From an uncultured Thiohalocapsa sp. (GTDB lineage Bacteria > Pseudomonadota > Gammaproteobacteria > Chromatiales > Chromatiaceae): a stretch of DNA of 64,000 nt. Below the pieces are notes generated by a model that worked only from the letters and a program-made list of their open reading frames with translations, had not been told where the DNA came from and made no database searches. This document shows positions 25,078-37,505 of this stretch, piece by piece. The DNA lies in the NCBI RefSeq assembly GCF_913063425.1, contig NZ_CAJXYK010000013.1, positions 1 through 64,000 on the forward strand, written 5' to 3'. The translations under genes were made by a program, and so were the position numbers. How positions within the stretch are numbered: the stretch's first letter is position 1; every line of letters starts with the position of its first letter.

Positions 25078-25692
25078 TCACCGATAACGGCGGCGCCGGT
25101 CGCGGGATCTGTCGGCGCCGGCCGTCGCCGCTGTGACCTGCAGGACCCGGTGCTCGCCGGGCCTGAGCCCGTCCAGACACCAGTCCCCGACGGCGACCCG
25201 CACCAGCCGCAGCGTCGGCAGGCCCACGGCAGCCGTCATGCGCCGCACCTGGCGGTTGCGCCCTTCCTGGATGGCGAGCTCCAGCCAGGCATCGGGTACG
25301 GACTTGCGCCAGCGCACCGGCGGGTTTCGGGGCCAGAGCTTTGGCGGGTCCATGCGCTGCACCCGTGCGGGCTTGGTTGTGCCGTCCGAAAGGTCAACGC
25401 CGTCGCGCAGCGCCCGCAGCTGCGCCGGCGCGGGCATGCCCTCCACCTGTACCCAATAGCGCTTCCACCGTTTGTGCCGCGGGTGTGCGATCCGGTGCTG
25501 CAGCGCGCCGTCATCCGTCAGCAGCAGCAGGCCCTCACTGTCCTTGTCCAGCCGGCCCGCCGGGTAGACGCCGGGCAGGTGGATGTAGTCCGCGAGGGTG
25601 GCCGGCGCAGGCGCAGCGGCCGCCGCAGTACGCGGCGCGCTGAACTGGCTCAGGACGCCGTAGGGCTTGTTGAACAGGATCAGTCGGGCCAT
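25078..25692 (-). CDS. rluE: 23S rRNA pseudouridine synthase (RluE-type)
   Basis: 204 residues of the RsuA/RluB/E/F family without an S4 domain, which fits RluE (modifies U2457 of 23S rRNA). The start [18 protein letters not shown] is the family's first strand; [17 protein letters not shown] holds the catalytic Asp; [20 protein letters not shown] is the conserved RNA-contact motif. The longer upstream frame is unlikely because homologues begin at this ATG. Converges with the adhesin gene; GC-rich inverted repeats at 25002-25048 may end both. Confidence 0.88.
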   Translation of the reverse strand: MARLILFNKPYGVLSQFSAPRTAAAAAPAPATLADYIHLPGVYPAGRLDKDSEGLLLLTDDGALQHRIAHPRHKRWKRYWVQVEGMPAPAQLRALRDGVDLSDGTTKPARVQRMDPPKLWPRNPPVRWRKSVPDAWLELAIQEGRNRQVRRMTAAVGLPTLRLVRVAVGDWCLDGLRPGEHRVLQVTAATAGADRSRDRRRRYR

Positions 25693-25811
25693 CGCGGCGG
25701 CGGGATGTGCTGAACGGGTGTTACCATCTGGGTCATCCGGTGTGCCCGCCACCCGATCCCCATCCATCTCCTGCGCCGCGGCGCGCGGCGCCCTTGCCGA
25801 GGACCTGCAGC

Positions 25812-27068
25812 ATGGCCTACCAACACATCCAGATCCCCGCGGACGGTGAGCGGATCGGCGTCGGCGCCGACAACCGGCTCACGGTGCCGAACCGGCCCAT
25901 CGTGCCCTTCATCGAGGGCGACGGCATCGGCATCGACATCACGCCGGTGATGAAAGACGTGCTGGACGCTGCCGTCGCCAAGGCCTACGGCGGCGAGCGG
26001 AGCATCGCCTGGATGGAAGTGTACGCCGGCGAGAAGTCCACCCGCGTCTATGGGGAGGACGTGTGGCTGCCGGACGAGACCCTGGAGGCGGTGAAGGAGT
26101 TCGTCGTCTCCATCAAGGGGCCGCTGACCACGCCCGTTGGCGGCGGCATCCGCTCCCTCAACGTCACCCTGCGCCAGCAGCTGGATCTGTATGTCTGCCT
26201 GCGCCCGGTGCGCTACTTCGCCGGCACGCCGAGCCCGCTGCTGCGCCCGGAGGACACGGACATGGTGATCTTCCGCGAGAACTCCGAGGATATCTACGCC
26301 GGCATCGAGTGGCAGAGCGGCTCGCCGGAGGCGAAGAAGGTCATCGAGTTCCTTCAGCAGGAAATGGGCGTCACCAAGATCCGCTTTCCGGAGACCTCCG
26401 GCATCGGCGTCAAGCCCGTCTCCAGCGAGGGCACCAAGCGCCTGGTGCGCAAGGCCATCCAGTACGCCATCGACAATGACCGGCCCTCCGTGACGCTGGT
26501 GCACAAGGGCAACATCATGAAGTTCACCGAGGGCGCCTTCAAGGAGTGGGGTTATGAGCTGGCCAAGGCAGAATTCGGCGCCGAGGAGATCGGCGGCGGA
26601 CCCTGGTGCAGCTTCAAGAATCCCAACACCGGCACCGAGATCACGGTCAAAGATGTCATCGCCGACGCCTTCCTTCAGCAGATTCTGCTGCGGCCGAAAG
26701 AATACGACGTCATCGCAACCCTGAATCTGAACGGCGACTACATCTCCGACGCGCTGGCGGCGCAGGTGGGCGGCATCGGCATGGCGCCCGGCGCCAACCT
26801 GTCCGACACCGTGGCGATGTTCGAGGCGACCCACGGCACCGCGCCCAAGTACGCCGGCAGGGATCAGGTCAATCCGAGCTCGCTGCTGCTCTCCGGCGAG
26901 ATGCTGCTGCGGCATCTCGGCTGGACCGAGGCGGCGGACCTGGTGATCAAGGGCATCGAGGGCGCAATCTCCGCGAAGACCGTCACCTATGACCTGGAGC
27001 GGTTGATGGAGGGCGCCACCAAGCTCAGCTGCTCCGGGTTCGGGCAGGCGGTGATCGACAATATGTGA
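25812..27068 (+). CDS. icd: NADP-dependent isocitrate dehydrogenase
   Basis: 418 residues, matching E. coli Icd in length. Converts isocitrate to 2-oxoglutarate in the TCA cycle. Ser of [20 protein letters not shown] is the substrate contact and the AceK phosphorylation site. [46 protein letters not shown] (metal site) and [12 protein letters not shown] are present. GAGGA precedes the ATG at 25812. Divergent from rluE by 119 bases. Confidence 0.95.
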   Translation: MAYQHIQIPADGERIGVGADNRLTVPNRPIVPFIEGDGIGIDITPVMKDVLDAAVAKAYGGERSIAWMEVYAGEKSTRVYGEDVWLPDETLEAVKEFVVSIKGPLTTPVGGGIRSLNVTLRQQLDLYVCLRPVRYFAGTPSPLLRPEDTDMVIFRENSEDIYAGIEWQSGSPEAKKVIEFLQQEMGVTKIRFPETSGIGVKPVSSEGTKRLVRKAIQYAIDNDRPSVTLVHKGNIMKFTEGAFKEWGYELAKAEFGAEEIGGGPWCSFKNPNTGTEITVKDVIADAFLQQILLRPKEYDVIATLNLNGDYISDALAAQVGGIGMAPGANLSDTVAMFEATHGTAPKYAGRDQVNPSSLLLSGEMLLRHLGWTEAADLVIKGIEGAISAKTVTYDLERLMEGATKLSCSGFGQAVIDNM

Positions 27069-27426
27069 TGGAGCCCGGTTTGGCGCGCCGACGCCGGACT
27101 GCGGCGCGGCGCGCTGCTTCTCTTCGGCTGTGGTGCGATCCCGGCGAGCATCGTCCCGCAGGGAGACGGCAGCGATCAGGCCATCGCCCAGGGGTGGAGC
27201 GATGCGGCGGTTTTGGCGCGTGCATCGGACAGGGCGGGCGCCGAGGGTGCGGCACGTGGCGGTACGCCCTGAGTGGCGGCCACGGCGAGCGAGCAGCAGG
27301 TCATGGGCTCCAATGCCCGGCGCGTGATGGATGTGGGGCGGAGTTGAGGGCCGGAGGCTCGGGACGCCGACTCGACGCCCGCGCAGTGAAACGGGCGCCG
27401 GTCGGTCCGGCAGCCCGAGGTGATGG
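27069..27426. other. Intergenic, no gene seen
   Basis: 358 bases between the convergent icd and cspA genes. Short frames have no family resemblance. No hairpin followed by a T-run stands out. GC-rich. Confidence 0.5.
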
Positions 27427-27633
27427 TCAGTAGGCGCGCTGCACCCTGGCGGCGTGCAGGCCCTTCGGGCCGTGGTTGACCTCGAACTCCACTTTCTGGC
27501 CTTCTTTGAGGGTCTTGTAACCCTCCATCTCGATGGACGAGAAGTGGACGAAGACGTCCTCGTCGCGGTTGTCGGGCTTCACAAAGCCGTATCCCTTGGC
27601 GTTGTTAAACCACTTAACGACACCTGTCATCAT
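27427..27633 (-). CDS. cspA: Cold-shock protein (CspA family)
   Basis: 68 residues, one cold-shock domain: [19 protein letters not shown] (RNP1) and DVFVHFSSI (RNP2). These proteins bind single-stranded RNA/DNA and melt RNA structure. Two adjacent ATG codons follow GGAGGAG by 8 and 11 bases; either may start. A near-consensus promoter lies about 200 bases upstream, so the mRNA has a long leader as E. coli cspA does. Confidence 0.93.
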   Translation of the reverse strand: MMTGVVKWFNNAKGYGFVKPDNRDEDVFVHFSSIEMEGYKTLKEGQKVEFEVNHGPKGLHAARVQRAY

Positions 27634-27716
27634 GGCGGCTACTCCTCCGGTGCTTGACCGCTGTGGCGCGGTACTCTTGTGGGTGGCAGTCAGTCGTTGT
27701 TGTCGGCAGTTCTGGG

Positions 27717-27782
27717 CTCAGCTGGGGCTCAGCTGGGGCTCAGCTGGGGCTCAGCTGGGGCTCAGCCGGGACTCAGCCGGAC
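27717..27782. repeat. 11-base tandem repeat in the cspA leader
   Basis: Six units: four of CTCAGCTGGGG (27717-27760), then two CTCAGCCGG variants. CAGCTG is self-complementary, so the transcribed leader could form alternative hairpins by register shift. Confidence 0.9.
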
Positions 27783-27840
27783 CCTGAATGCCGGGTGCCG
27801 GGGAGCAGCGGGCGCCGCCCGACGGTCACCACAACCGCGA

Positions 27841-27873
27841 AGTATAGTCGGTTGATTCACATGGTCAATCAAC
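27841..27873 (-). promoter_or_regulatory. cspA promoter with palindromic operator
   Basis: On the minus strand TTGACC (27868-27863) and TATACT (27846-27841) are separated by 16 bases, close to the sigma-70 consensus. The -35 box overlaps a perfect inverted repeat, GTTGATT-N9-AATCAAC (27851-27873), which looks like a repressor or activator site. Transcription would start near 27834. Confidence 0.6.
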
Positions 27874-28233
27874 GTGATTGCTCGGGCCTCAGCCAGCGCT
27901 GCGGCGTACCCGACGTACACGGCATTTCCCACACTCGGGGGCGTAGACGCGGGCGGGCGGGGGCTGTATTTTTCTCTTTGACGCCCTTACAACCTGGGAC
28001 AGCGCAAGGAAGGTCGGGCGCCGGCTCAATGCCTGCCCGCGGCGCGACGGCATGTACCCTCACGACAGTGCCGCAGACCCAGGCCCGGGGACCGAGTCGG
28101 TGCACCCTGGCCAGTCGTGCGCCAGGCGTCCAAGACCCGGCAGCTCAGACGCCAGCAGTCGAGAATGCGCCCCGTGCCCCGACAGTCGCAACCCAACCTT
28201 GCACCCAGACCCAGTCGCACAACACCCCAAGCC
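27874..28233. other. Region upstream of clpS, no gene seen
   Basis: 360 bases between the cspA promoter and clpS. A T-rich tract (TATTTTTCTCTTTGACGCCC near 27968) stands out against the GC-rich background but no paired promoter boxes are convincing. The long open frame through this area into clpS is low in family resemblance. Confidence 0.4.
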
Positions 28234-28557
28234 ATGAGCGAGTGGAATTCAAGCGAAGACCAGGACTCGGGTCTCGTCGTCCAGGAGTCCAAGCCCGCGC
28301 TGAAGCGCCCGCCGTTGTTCAAGGTCCTGTTGGTCAACGACGACTACACGCCGATGGAGTTCGTCGTCCACGTACTTGAGACCTTCTTCCGCATGAACCG
28401 CGAGAAGGCGACCCAGGTGATGCTGCACGTACACACCAGGGGCGTCGGCGTGTGCGGGGTCTACACCCGCGACATCGCCGAGACCAAGGTCAACCAGGTG
28501 AACGATTTCAGCCGCGAGAACCACCACCCGCTGCTGTGCACCATGGAGGAGGCGTGA
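28234..28557 (+). CDS. clpS: ATP-dependent Clp protease adaptor ClpS
   Basis: 107 residues. Binds proteins with Leu, Phe, Tyr or Trp at the N-terminus and hands them to Clp[21 protein letters not shown] forms the pocket entrance; [20 protein letters not shown] and ETK complete it. The N-terminal 25 residues are the flexible tail that enters ClpA. Start MSEWNSSED chosen over an upstream frame on homology. clpA follows 171 bases later. Confidence 0.94.
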   Translation: MSEWNSSEDQDSGLVVQESKPALKRPPLFKVLLVNDDYTPMEFVVHVLETFFRMNREKATQVMLHVHTRGVGVCGVYTRDIAETKVNQVNDFSRENHHPLLCTMEEA

Positions 28558-28728
28558 GTCCGCGCACCGCGCCACCTGCTGCGGCGACCGCCGCCGAGTC
28601 TGCTGCCCGCGGGCAAGCAGCGTACTTGAGCGCCCGCGCCCATCCGATCCCCGTCGTGTCTGCTGCAAGCTGCATCGCCGGGCTTCCTGCATCCTTTTTT
28701 GCACCCAACGCTACGCAGGGTCCAGATC

Positions 28729-30993
28729 ATGCTGAGTAAAGAGCTCGAATTCACCCTGAACCACGCCTTCAAGGAAGCGCGCGAGAAGCGGCACGAGTAC
28801 ATGACCGTCGAGCATCTGCTGCTCTGCCTGCTGGACAACCCCACGGCGGCCAAGGTGCTGCGGGCCTGCGGAGCGGACGCCGACAAGCTGCGGCGTGACA
28901 TCGCCACTTTCATCGACGAGACCACGCCCTTGATTGCCGAGGGCGACGCCCGCGAGACGCAGCCGACACTCGGCTTCCAACGGGTGCTGCAGCGTGCCGT
29001 GTTCCATGTGCAGTCCGCCGGCAAGAAGGAGGTCACCGGCGCGAACGTCCTGGTGGCGCTGTTCAGCGAGCAGGATAGCCAGGCGGTGTACCTGCTGAAC
29101 CAGCAGGACGTCTCGCGGCTCGACGTGGTCAATTACATCTCCCACGGCATCTCCAAGGTGCCGGGCGAAGAGCAGGACGACGAATCCCAGGCGGAGGCCG
29201 AGGAGCCCCGCACCGAAGAGAAGGAATCCTCCAGCGCACTGGAGAACTTCGCCACCAATCTCAACGAGATCGCCCGCCAGGGTCGCATCGACCCCCTCAT
29301 CGGCCGCAGCAGCGAGGTGGAGCGCACCGCGCAGATCCTCTGCCGGCGGCGCAAAAACAACCCGTTGCTGGTGGGCGAGGCGGGCGTCGGTAAGACCGCC
29401 ATCGCGGAGGGTCTCGCCAAGAAGGTCATCGACGGCGACGTGCCGGACGTGCTGGCGGATGCCGTCATCTACGCGCTCGATCTAGGCTCCCTGGTGGCCG
29501 GCACCAAGTACCGGGGCGACTTCGAAAAGCGCCTCAAGGCCGTGCTCGCCGAGCTGAAGCGCCGCCCAAACGCCATCCTGTTCATCGACGAGATTCACAC
29601 CATCATCGGTGCCGGTGCCGCCTCCGGCGGTGTCATGGACGCGTCCAACCTCATCAAGCCGGTGCTGGCCTCAGGCGAGCTGCGCTGCATCGGCTCCACC
29701 ACCTACCAGGAGTTCCGCGGCATCTTCGAGAAGGATCGGGCGCTGACCCGTCGCTTCCAGAAGATCGACGTGCACGAGCCGTCGGTGGAGGAGACCTTCG
29801 AGATCCTGAAGGGCCTCAAGAAGCGCTTCGAAGAGCACCATCAGGTGAGCTACACCAATCCGGCGCTGCGCGCCGCGGCGGAGCTCTCGGCCAAGTACAT
29901 CAACGACCGGCACCTGCCGGACAAGGCCATCGACGTCATCGACGAAGCCGGCGCCAATGTGCAGCTCAAACCTGTGGCCAAGCGCAAGAAGCGCATTGAC
30001 GTGGGCGACGTGGAGGCCATCGTCGCCAAGATCGCGCGCATCCCGCCGAAGAAGGTGTCCATGTCCGACACCGAGTCGCTGCGTAACCTCGATCGCGACC
30101 TGAAGATGGTCGTCTACGGCCAGAACGAGGCCATCGACGCGCTCACTTCGGCCATTCGCATGAATCGCTCCGGCCTCGGCAACGAGGAGAAGCCCATCGG
30201 CTCTTTCCTCTTCACGGGTCCCACCGGTGTGGGCAAGACCGAGGTGACGCGCCAGCTCGCGCGCATCCTGAGCATGGAGCTGATCCGCTTCGACATGTCC
30301 GAGTACATGGAGCGGCACACGGTGTCCCGCCTCATCGGTGCGCCCCCGGGCTATGTGGGCTTCGACCAGGGCGGTCTGCTCACCGAGGAGATCACCAAGC
30401 ACCCGCACTCGGTACTGCTGCTGGACGAGATCGAGAAGGCCCATCCGGATGTCTTCAACCTGCTGCTTCAGGTGATGGACCACGGCTCGCTCACCGACAA
30501 CAACGGCCGCAAGGCGGACTTCCGCAACGTGGTGCTGGTGATGACCACCAACGCCGGCGCCGAGGAGACCAGCCGCCGCTCCATCGGCTTCACCGAGCAG
30601 GACCACTCCACCGACGGCATGGAGGCGCTCAAGAAGTACTTCACGCCCGAGTTCCGCAACCGGCTGGATGCGGTGGTACAGTTCAGTGCGCTGGACCAGA
30701 CCACCATCGCCAGCGTCGTCGACAAGTTCATCTTCGAGCTGGAGCAGCAGCTCGCCGAGAAGAAGGTCGCGCTGATGGTGGAGCCGGACGCCAAGGCCTG
30801 GCTCGCCGAGAAGGGCTACGACCCGCTGATGGGTGCGCGGCCCATGGCCCGGGTCATCCAGAACCACATCAAGAAGCCGCTCGCCAACGAGCTGCTGTTC
30901 GGAGAGCTGGCGGATGGCGGCACCGTTACCGTCAAGCTGGGTCCTGATGACGATCTGATCTTCAGCTTCGACAGCGAGAAGGCCACCGCCTGA
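28729..30993 (+). CDS. clpA: ATP-dependent Clp protease ATP-binding subunit ClpA
   Basis: 754 residues. Hexameric AAA+ unfoldase feeding ClpP. N-domain about 1-145; an acidic linker (DDESQAEAEEPRTEEKESSS) about 146-168; D1 with Walker A GEAGVGKT near 215; D2 with GPTGVGKT near 495; the ClpP-docking loop RRSIGFTEQ near 620. Start is MLSKELEFTL. Together with ClpS and the Bpt/Aat transferases nearby it forms the N-end-rule degradation route. Confidence 0.96.
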   Translation: MLSKELEFTLNHAFKEAREKRHEYMTVEHLLLCLLDNPTAAKVLRACGADADKLRRDIATFIDETTPLIAEGDARETQPTLGFQRVLQRAVFHVQSAGKKEVTGANVLVALFSEQDSQAVYLLNQQDVSRLDVVNYISHGISKVPGEEQDDESQAEAEEPRTEEKESSSALENFATNLNEIARQGRIDPLIGRSSEVERTAQILCRRRKNNPLLVGEAGVGKTAIAEGLAKKVIDGDVPDVLADAVIYALDLGSLVAGTKYRGDFEKRLKAVLAELKRRPNAILFIDEIHTIIGAGAASGGVMDASNLIKPVLASGELRCIGSTTYQEFRGIFEKDRALTRRFQKIDVHEPSVEETFEILKGLKKRFEEHHQVSYTNPALRAAAELSAKYINDRHLPDKAIDVIDEAGANVQLKPVAKRKKRIDVGDVEAIVAKIARIPPKKVSMSDTESLRNLDRDLKMVVYGQNEAIDALTSAIRMNRSGLGNEEKPIGSFLFTGPTGVGKTEVTRQLARILSMELIRFDMSEYMERHTVSRLIGAPPGYVGFDQGGLLTEEITKHPHSVLLLDEIEKAHPDVFNLLLQVMDHGSLTDNNGRKADFRNVVLVMTTNAGAEETSRRSIGFTEQDHSTDGMEALKKYFTPEFRNRLDAVVQFSALDQTTIASVVDKFIFELEQQLAEKKVALMVEPDAKAWLAEKGYDPLMGARPMARVIQNHIKKPLANELLFGELADGGTVTVKLGPDDDLIFSFDSEKATA

Positions 30994-31066
30994 GTCCGAG
31001 CCTGAGCCCGAGGCCGAGCCTGACCCAGGCCCAGAGCCTGCGCCAGCAGACGCTCAGCTGAGCCAT

Positions 31067-31097
31067 TGCCGGCACCGCGGGTGACGCGGTGTCGGCA
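31067..31097 (+). terminator. Strong hairpin between clpA and infA
   Basis: TGCCGGCACCGCG pairs with CGCGGTGTCGGCA: 13 base pairs with one G-U and a 5-base loop, 74 bases after clpA and on the far side of the convergent infA. No T-run follows, so it could stabilise the 3' end or act on both transcripts. The rest of the 317-base gap holds a GAGCCT-like short repeat after the clpA stop and no gene; no tRNA is seen there. Confidence 0.45.
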
Positions 31098-31310
31098 GTC
31101 CCTCCATCTGCCGCGCACCGAGCCGGCCGTCGGACGCGCCCAGCGGGCACGGGCGTCGCCCGCAGCGGGGGGAGCGATCAGGGGATTGGTGAGGAGGCTG
31201 AGTGCTCGGCGCGCGATCCGCGCCGTGGCGCAGAGGCCGGGATGGTCGCTCGATGGGTGCCTGTGCGGACGGCGAGCAACGGCAGCGCAGAGCCGCCCCG
31301 GCGGGCGCCG

Positions 31311-31529
31311 TCAGCGCGCGCGATAGGTGATGCGGCCCTTGCTCAGGTCATAGGGGGTGAGCTCCACCGTGACCTTGTCGCCGGTCAGGATGCGGATGTA
31401 GTGCTTGCGCATCTTGCCCGAGATGTGGGCGGTGACCACGTGGCCGTTCTCCAGCTCCACGCGGAACATGGTATTGGGCAGGGTCTCGGTAACCACGCCC
31501 TCCATTGTGATGACGTCTTCTTTAGCCAT
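31311..31529 (-). CDS. infA: Translation initiation factor IF-1
   Basis: 72 residues, single S1/OB fold: [51 protein letters not shown]. Binds the A site of the 30S subunit during initiation. Length and sequence are near identical to gammaproteobacterial IF-1. Confidence 0.97.
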   Translation of the reverse strand: MAKEDVITMEGVVTETLPNTMFRVELENGHVVTAHISGKMRKHYIRILTGDKVTVELTPYDLSKGRITYRAR

Positions 31530-31762
31530 TGATTCAGGTCACTACTTCGGTTCCGGCGCCGCGCGTGGCGTCGCCGCTGGTCGATCTTGAGGAGTCGGGG
31601 ATCGGCGCCGGGACCATCGCAGGCAGCGCCTCGCAAGCCCACCATGGTACCACAGCCGGCGGTTCCAGCCGCAGAGATCGCGGCCCTTTCAGCCAGCCAC
31701 GACGGCATCCATCGGTCGCCGCTGCTGCCGTCAATGCCGCAGCGGCGTCAGCCGCCGCCGGG

Positions 31763-32524
31763 TCAAAAGCGAATGTCCTCGCCCTTGCCGAAGCGGCGCC
31801 ACTCGCGGCCGTCCCAGGCCTCGATGGGGCGGAAGCCGTCTTTGTAGGCCATCTTGCGGCTCTCGCCGATCCAGTAGCCGAGGTAGACGTAGTCAAGGCG
31901 CAGCCGTCGGGCCTCGCGGATTTGTGTGAGCACGGCATAGGTGCCCGGGGCGCGGTGGGCTTCGTCCGGGTCGAAGAAGGTGTAGACCGCGGACAGCCCG
32001 TCGCTGAAGAAGTCGGTCACCGCCACACCGACCAGGCGGCTCTCGCCTGCCACGTCCCGGCGCATTTCCAGAAAGCGGGTGCGCCCGCCCCAGGGCGCAA
32101 GCAAAAAGCGGGCGTAGGTCTCCACTGAGACGTCATCGGCCATGTCGCCGTCGCCGTGACGCTCCAGCAGGTAGCGCTCGTAGAGCTGATAGTGCTCGGG
32201 CACGAGTGCGGCGGGGCGGGTGACGACGCTCAGCTCGGCGTCGTTCTGGACGATGTTGCGGCGCTGGGAGCGGTTGGGTTTGAAGGCCGCCACCGGCACC
32301 CGCACCGGCACGCAGCGCTGGCAGCCGCGGCAGGCCGGGCGGTAGAAGTGCTGACCGCTGCGGCGGAAGCCGATCTGCTGAAGCCATTCGGCGCGGGCGG
32401 CGTCGATGTGGGCCAGCGGGTCTACGAACAGCGTGCGGGCGCGCAGCCCTTCGATGTAGGAGCACTCGTGCTCGCCCGTGAGATAAAGCTGCAGGTCGCC
32501 CCGGGCGGGGCGGTCATCGCGCAT
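31763..32524 (-). CDS. bpt: Aspartate/glutamate leucyltransferase (Bpt/Ate)
   Basis: 253 residues. Transfers Leu from leucyl-tRNA to proteins with N-terminal Asp or Glu, marking them for ClpS-ClpAP. The N-terminal Cys motif CSYIEGLRARTLF and CRGCQRCVPVRV, then SQRRNIVQND and the GNAT-like C-domain (VYTFFDPDEAHRAPGTYAVL, YVYLGYWIGESRKMAYKDGF) are typical. Start MRDDRPARG overlaps the aat stop by 11 bases. Confidence 0.93.
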   Translation of the reverse strand: MRDDRPARGDLQLYLTGEHECSYIEGLRARTLFVDPLAHIDAARAEWLQQIGFRRSGQHFYRPACRGCQRCVPVRVPVAAFKPNRSQRRNIVQNDAELSVVTRPAALVPEHYQLYERYLLERHGDGDMADDVSVETYARFLLAPWGGRTRFLEMRRDVAGESRLVGVAVTDFFSDGLSAVYTFFDPDEAHRAPGTYAVLTQIREARRLRLDYVYLGYWIGESRKMAYKDGFRPIEAWDGREWRRFGKGEDIRF

Positions 32525-33290
32525 GCCGGGTCTCCGCTGCTTGGGCGTCAGCGCCCGGCGGCTGCGGGTAGTGCAGGTTGCCGTCGTCCCAGGAGCCGCG
32601 GGGCGTGGGCCGGTCCCGCAGCTGCTCCACCAGGCGGACGAAGGCCGCGCGCGGAATCTGCTCCGCCCCCATCCGCAGCAGGTGCGTGGTGAGCACCTGG
32701 CAGTCGATGAGCGCGAAGCCGTGGTTGTCCAGGAAGCGACTGAGCTGCACCAGGGCCACCTTGGAGGCGTTGTCGACGCGGGTAAACATGGATTCGCCGT
32801 AGAAGATACCGCCAATGGCGACACCATACAGCCCCCCGGCGAGTGCGCCATCCTGCCAGACCTCGACGGAGTGCGCGATGCCGTGCACGTGCAGCGCCCG
32901 GTAGGCGCTGATCATCTCCGGCACCAGCCAGGTGCCGCCGCCGTCTGCACGCGGCTCGGCACAGGCGTTGATGACGGCCGGAAAGTCCCGGTCCATGGTG
33001 ACCTCCAGGCACCGCCGCCGCAGCAGCTTGCGCAGGCTGCGGGAGACGCGCAGCGCCTGCGGGCGCAGCACGGTGCGCGGGTCCGGCGACCACCAGAGGA
33101 TGGGGTCGCCCGCGTTGAACCAGGGAAAGATGCCCAGGCGATAGGCATTCACGAGCCGGGCGACGCTCAGGTCGCCTCCCACCGCGAGCAGCCCGTCGGG
33201 CTCCACCAGCGCCTCGCGCACGTCCGGGAAGGCGGCGCTCGGGTCATCCGGCGCCAGCAGGTAGGGGAGGTGGCGGGCAGGCCGGCTCAA
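32514..33290 (-). CDS. aat: Leucyl/phenylalanyl-tRNA-protein transferase
   Basis: 258 residues. Adds Leu or Phe to N-terminal Lys/Arg of proteins. GLLAVGGDLSVARLVNAYRL, GIFPWFNAGDPILWWSPDPR and VGGLYGV-like GGLYGVAIGGIFYGESMF are signature segments. The start is a TTG overlapping the upstream stop by 4 bases (TTGA), so it is translationally coupled. Aat, Bpt and ClpSA together make a complete bacterial N-degron pathway in one stretch. Confidence 0.93.
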   Translation of the reverse strand: MSRPARHLPYLLAPDDPSAAFPDVREALVEPDGLLAVGGDLSVARLVNAYRLGIFPWFNAGDPILWWSPDPRTVLRPQALRVSRSLRKLLRRRCLEVTMDRDFPAVINACAEPRADGGGTWLVPEMISAYRALHVHGIAHSVEVWQDGALAGGLYGVAIGGIFYGESMFTRVDNASKVALVQLSRFLDNHGFALIDCQVLTTHLLRMGAEQIPRAAFVRLVEQLRDRPTPRGSWDDGNLHYPQPPGADAQAAETRHAR

Positions 33291-34474
33291 GCCTGCGCCG
33301 GCTGGCTGCCGGTGGGCTGATCGGGGGACTGGTCCGGGGTGGCCTTGTAGGGGCTGTGGCTGTGCATCTCGTCGATGTAGTCCTCCACGGCCTCGATCTC
33401 GTGCTCCAGGAAGGCGCCGATGGGCTGGCGGAAGCGTGGGTCGGCGATCCAGTGGGCGGACCAGGTGCGGGTGGGCAGGAAGCCGCGTGCCACCTTGTGC
33501 TCCCCCTGCGCGCCGGGCTCGAAGCGTGTGAGGCCGTGCTCGATGCAGTGCTCAAGGCCCTGATAGTAACAGGCCTCGAAGTGCAGGCTGTGGAAATCCT
33601 GAAAGCAGCCCCAGTGCCGGCCGTAGAGGCTGTGGCTGCCCATGAGGCAGAAGGCGGCGGCGACGATGCGCCCCGCATGCTCGCACAGCACCAGCAGCAG
33701 ATGCTCGCCCATGGTGCGGCCGATCTCCTCGAAGAACGGCAGGCTCAGCGTGGGCAGGCCGCCGCGCTTGTCGAAGGTGTCCTCGTAGAGCTGGTGGAAG
33801 ATGCGCCATTCCGACGGCGTCACCGCATCGCCCCTGACCCGGCGGATGTGGATGCCGGACTCACCGACCCGGCGGCGCTCGCGCTTGACCTTTTTGCGCT
33901 TCTCCGCCGAGAAGGCGCCGATGAAGTCGTCGAAGCTGGCGTAGCCCGGGTTCTGCCAGTGGAACTGGCAGCCGAGCCGCGGCATCAGGCCCTGCGCCCG
34001 CAGCCAGTCGGTTTCCGTGTCGCTGGTGAAGAGCCAGTGCAGGCCGGATACGCCGAGGCGCTCGGCCACCTGCACCGAGCCCTGGATCAGCGCCGCGGCC
34101 AGCGCCGGGCGCTCCTCGCTGTCGGCCGTGAGTATGCGCAGTCCCGTTGCCGGGGTATAGGGCGAGGCGACGACCAGCTTGGGATAGTAGCGCTCGCCGG
34201 CGCGGCGGTAGGCATCCGCCCAGGCCCAGTCGAAGACGAATTCGCCGTAGGAATTGAACTTGAGGTAGCAGGGGGCGGCGGCCACGGGACGGTCGTGGCC
34301 GTCGCGCAGCACCAGGTGCCGCGGCAGCCAGCCGAAGCGCTCGCCGACGCAGCCGTGGTGCTCCATGGCGGCGAGGAACTCGTGCCGCAGATGCGGCAGG
34401 TCGTCGCCCGCCAGTGCGTTCCAGTCCGCGGCGGGGATCTCGTCGATGGCGGCGAGGGTGGTGAGTCGATACAT
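33287..34474 (-). CDS. GNAT/FemAB-like protein (DUF482, peptidogalycan-type)
   Basis: 395 residues of the DUF482 family, a FemX-like double GNAT fold often annotated as peptidogalycan biosynthesis/recognition protein. HLRHEFLAAMEHHGCVGERF at the start, FSAEKRKKVKRERRRVGESG in the middle and AAFCLMGSHSLYGRHWGCFQ, FHSLHFEACYYQGLEHCIEH near the end are conserved. Couples to aat by a 4-base overlap. It may use an aminoacyl-tRNA, which would suit its neighbours, but the substrate is unknown. Confidence 0.8.
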   Translation of the reverse strand: MYRLTTLAAIDEIPAADWNALAGDDLPHLRHEFLAAMEHHGCVGERFGWLPRHLVLRDGHDRPVAAAPCYLKFNSYGEFVFDWAWADAYRRAGERYYPKLVVASPYTPATGLRILTADSEERPALAAALIQGSVQVAERLGVSGLHWLFTSDTETDWLRAQGLMPRLGCQFHWQNPGYASFDDFIGAFSAEKRKKVKRERRRVGESGIHIRRVRGDAVTPSEWRIFHQLYEDTFDKRGGLPTLSLPFFEEIGRTMGEHLLLVLCEHAGRIVAAAFCLMGSHSLYGRHWGCFQDFHSLHFEACYYQGLEHCIEHGLTRFEPGAQGEHKVARGFLPTRTWSAHWIADPRFRQPIGAFLEHEIEAVEDYIDEMHSHSPYKATPDQSPDQPTGSQPAQA

Positions 34475-34579
34475 CCGATGCCGGCCTCTGCTGCCCGGCA
34501 GACTGCGCCTGAAAGCCCCGACGGTATGGGCGCCGGCGGCGCTCGGAAAGGCCGGGCGGGCGCCGCCGGCCGCCCCGGC

Positions 34580-34864
34580 TCAGCCGGGCCAGAACGCCAG
34601 CAGGTTGGCGCCGAAGTCCAACGCCAGCAGCAGGTTGGCCGCAAGGCGCAGCAGCGCACCCCGGGGCCGCGGGCGGCTGCGCACTGCGAGCACACCGAAC
34701 CAGGCGCCGATGGCGTTGATGATGAGCCCAAACTCGGCCACCAGCAGCAGTGCGAGCAGCGGCACCCGCGTCGCGCCGCCCGGGGGGCCGCCGCCGAAAA
34801 TCATCACCAGCAACAGCGGCACCGACACCAGCAGCGCGATGGTCGGGAAGTTGTGGCGGTTCAT
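34580..34864 (-). CDS. Small membrane protein, unknown
   Basis: 94 residues with about three hydrophobic helices (FPTIALLVSVPLLLVMIF, LLALLLVAEFGLIINAIGAW, LLRLAANLLLALDFGANLL). No family recognised. Same direction as trxB (upstream) and DUF482 (downstream), with gaps of about 70 and 105 bases. The start MNRHNFP was chosen because the earlier frame is Arg-rich and lacks homologous look. Confidence 0.6.
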   Translation of the reverse strand: MNRHNFPTIALLVSVPLLLVMIFGGGPPGGATRVPLLALLLVAEFGLIINAIGAWFGVLAVRSRPRPRGALLRLAANLLLALDFGANLLAFWPG

Positions 34865-34933
34865 TCGGTGAACCGGGCGGCGATCCAGGCGGCGATCCAG
34901 GCGGGCGGTCCCGGCGGCGGCTGCCGGCTGCAC

Positions 34934-37505
<2,572 letters not shown>

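Noticed and set aside
30994-31310. tRNA gene between clpA and infA, as in some enterobacteria
   Set aside because: No cloverleaf or T-loop sequence (GGTTCGAATCC-like) is found; only a long hairpin.
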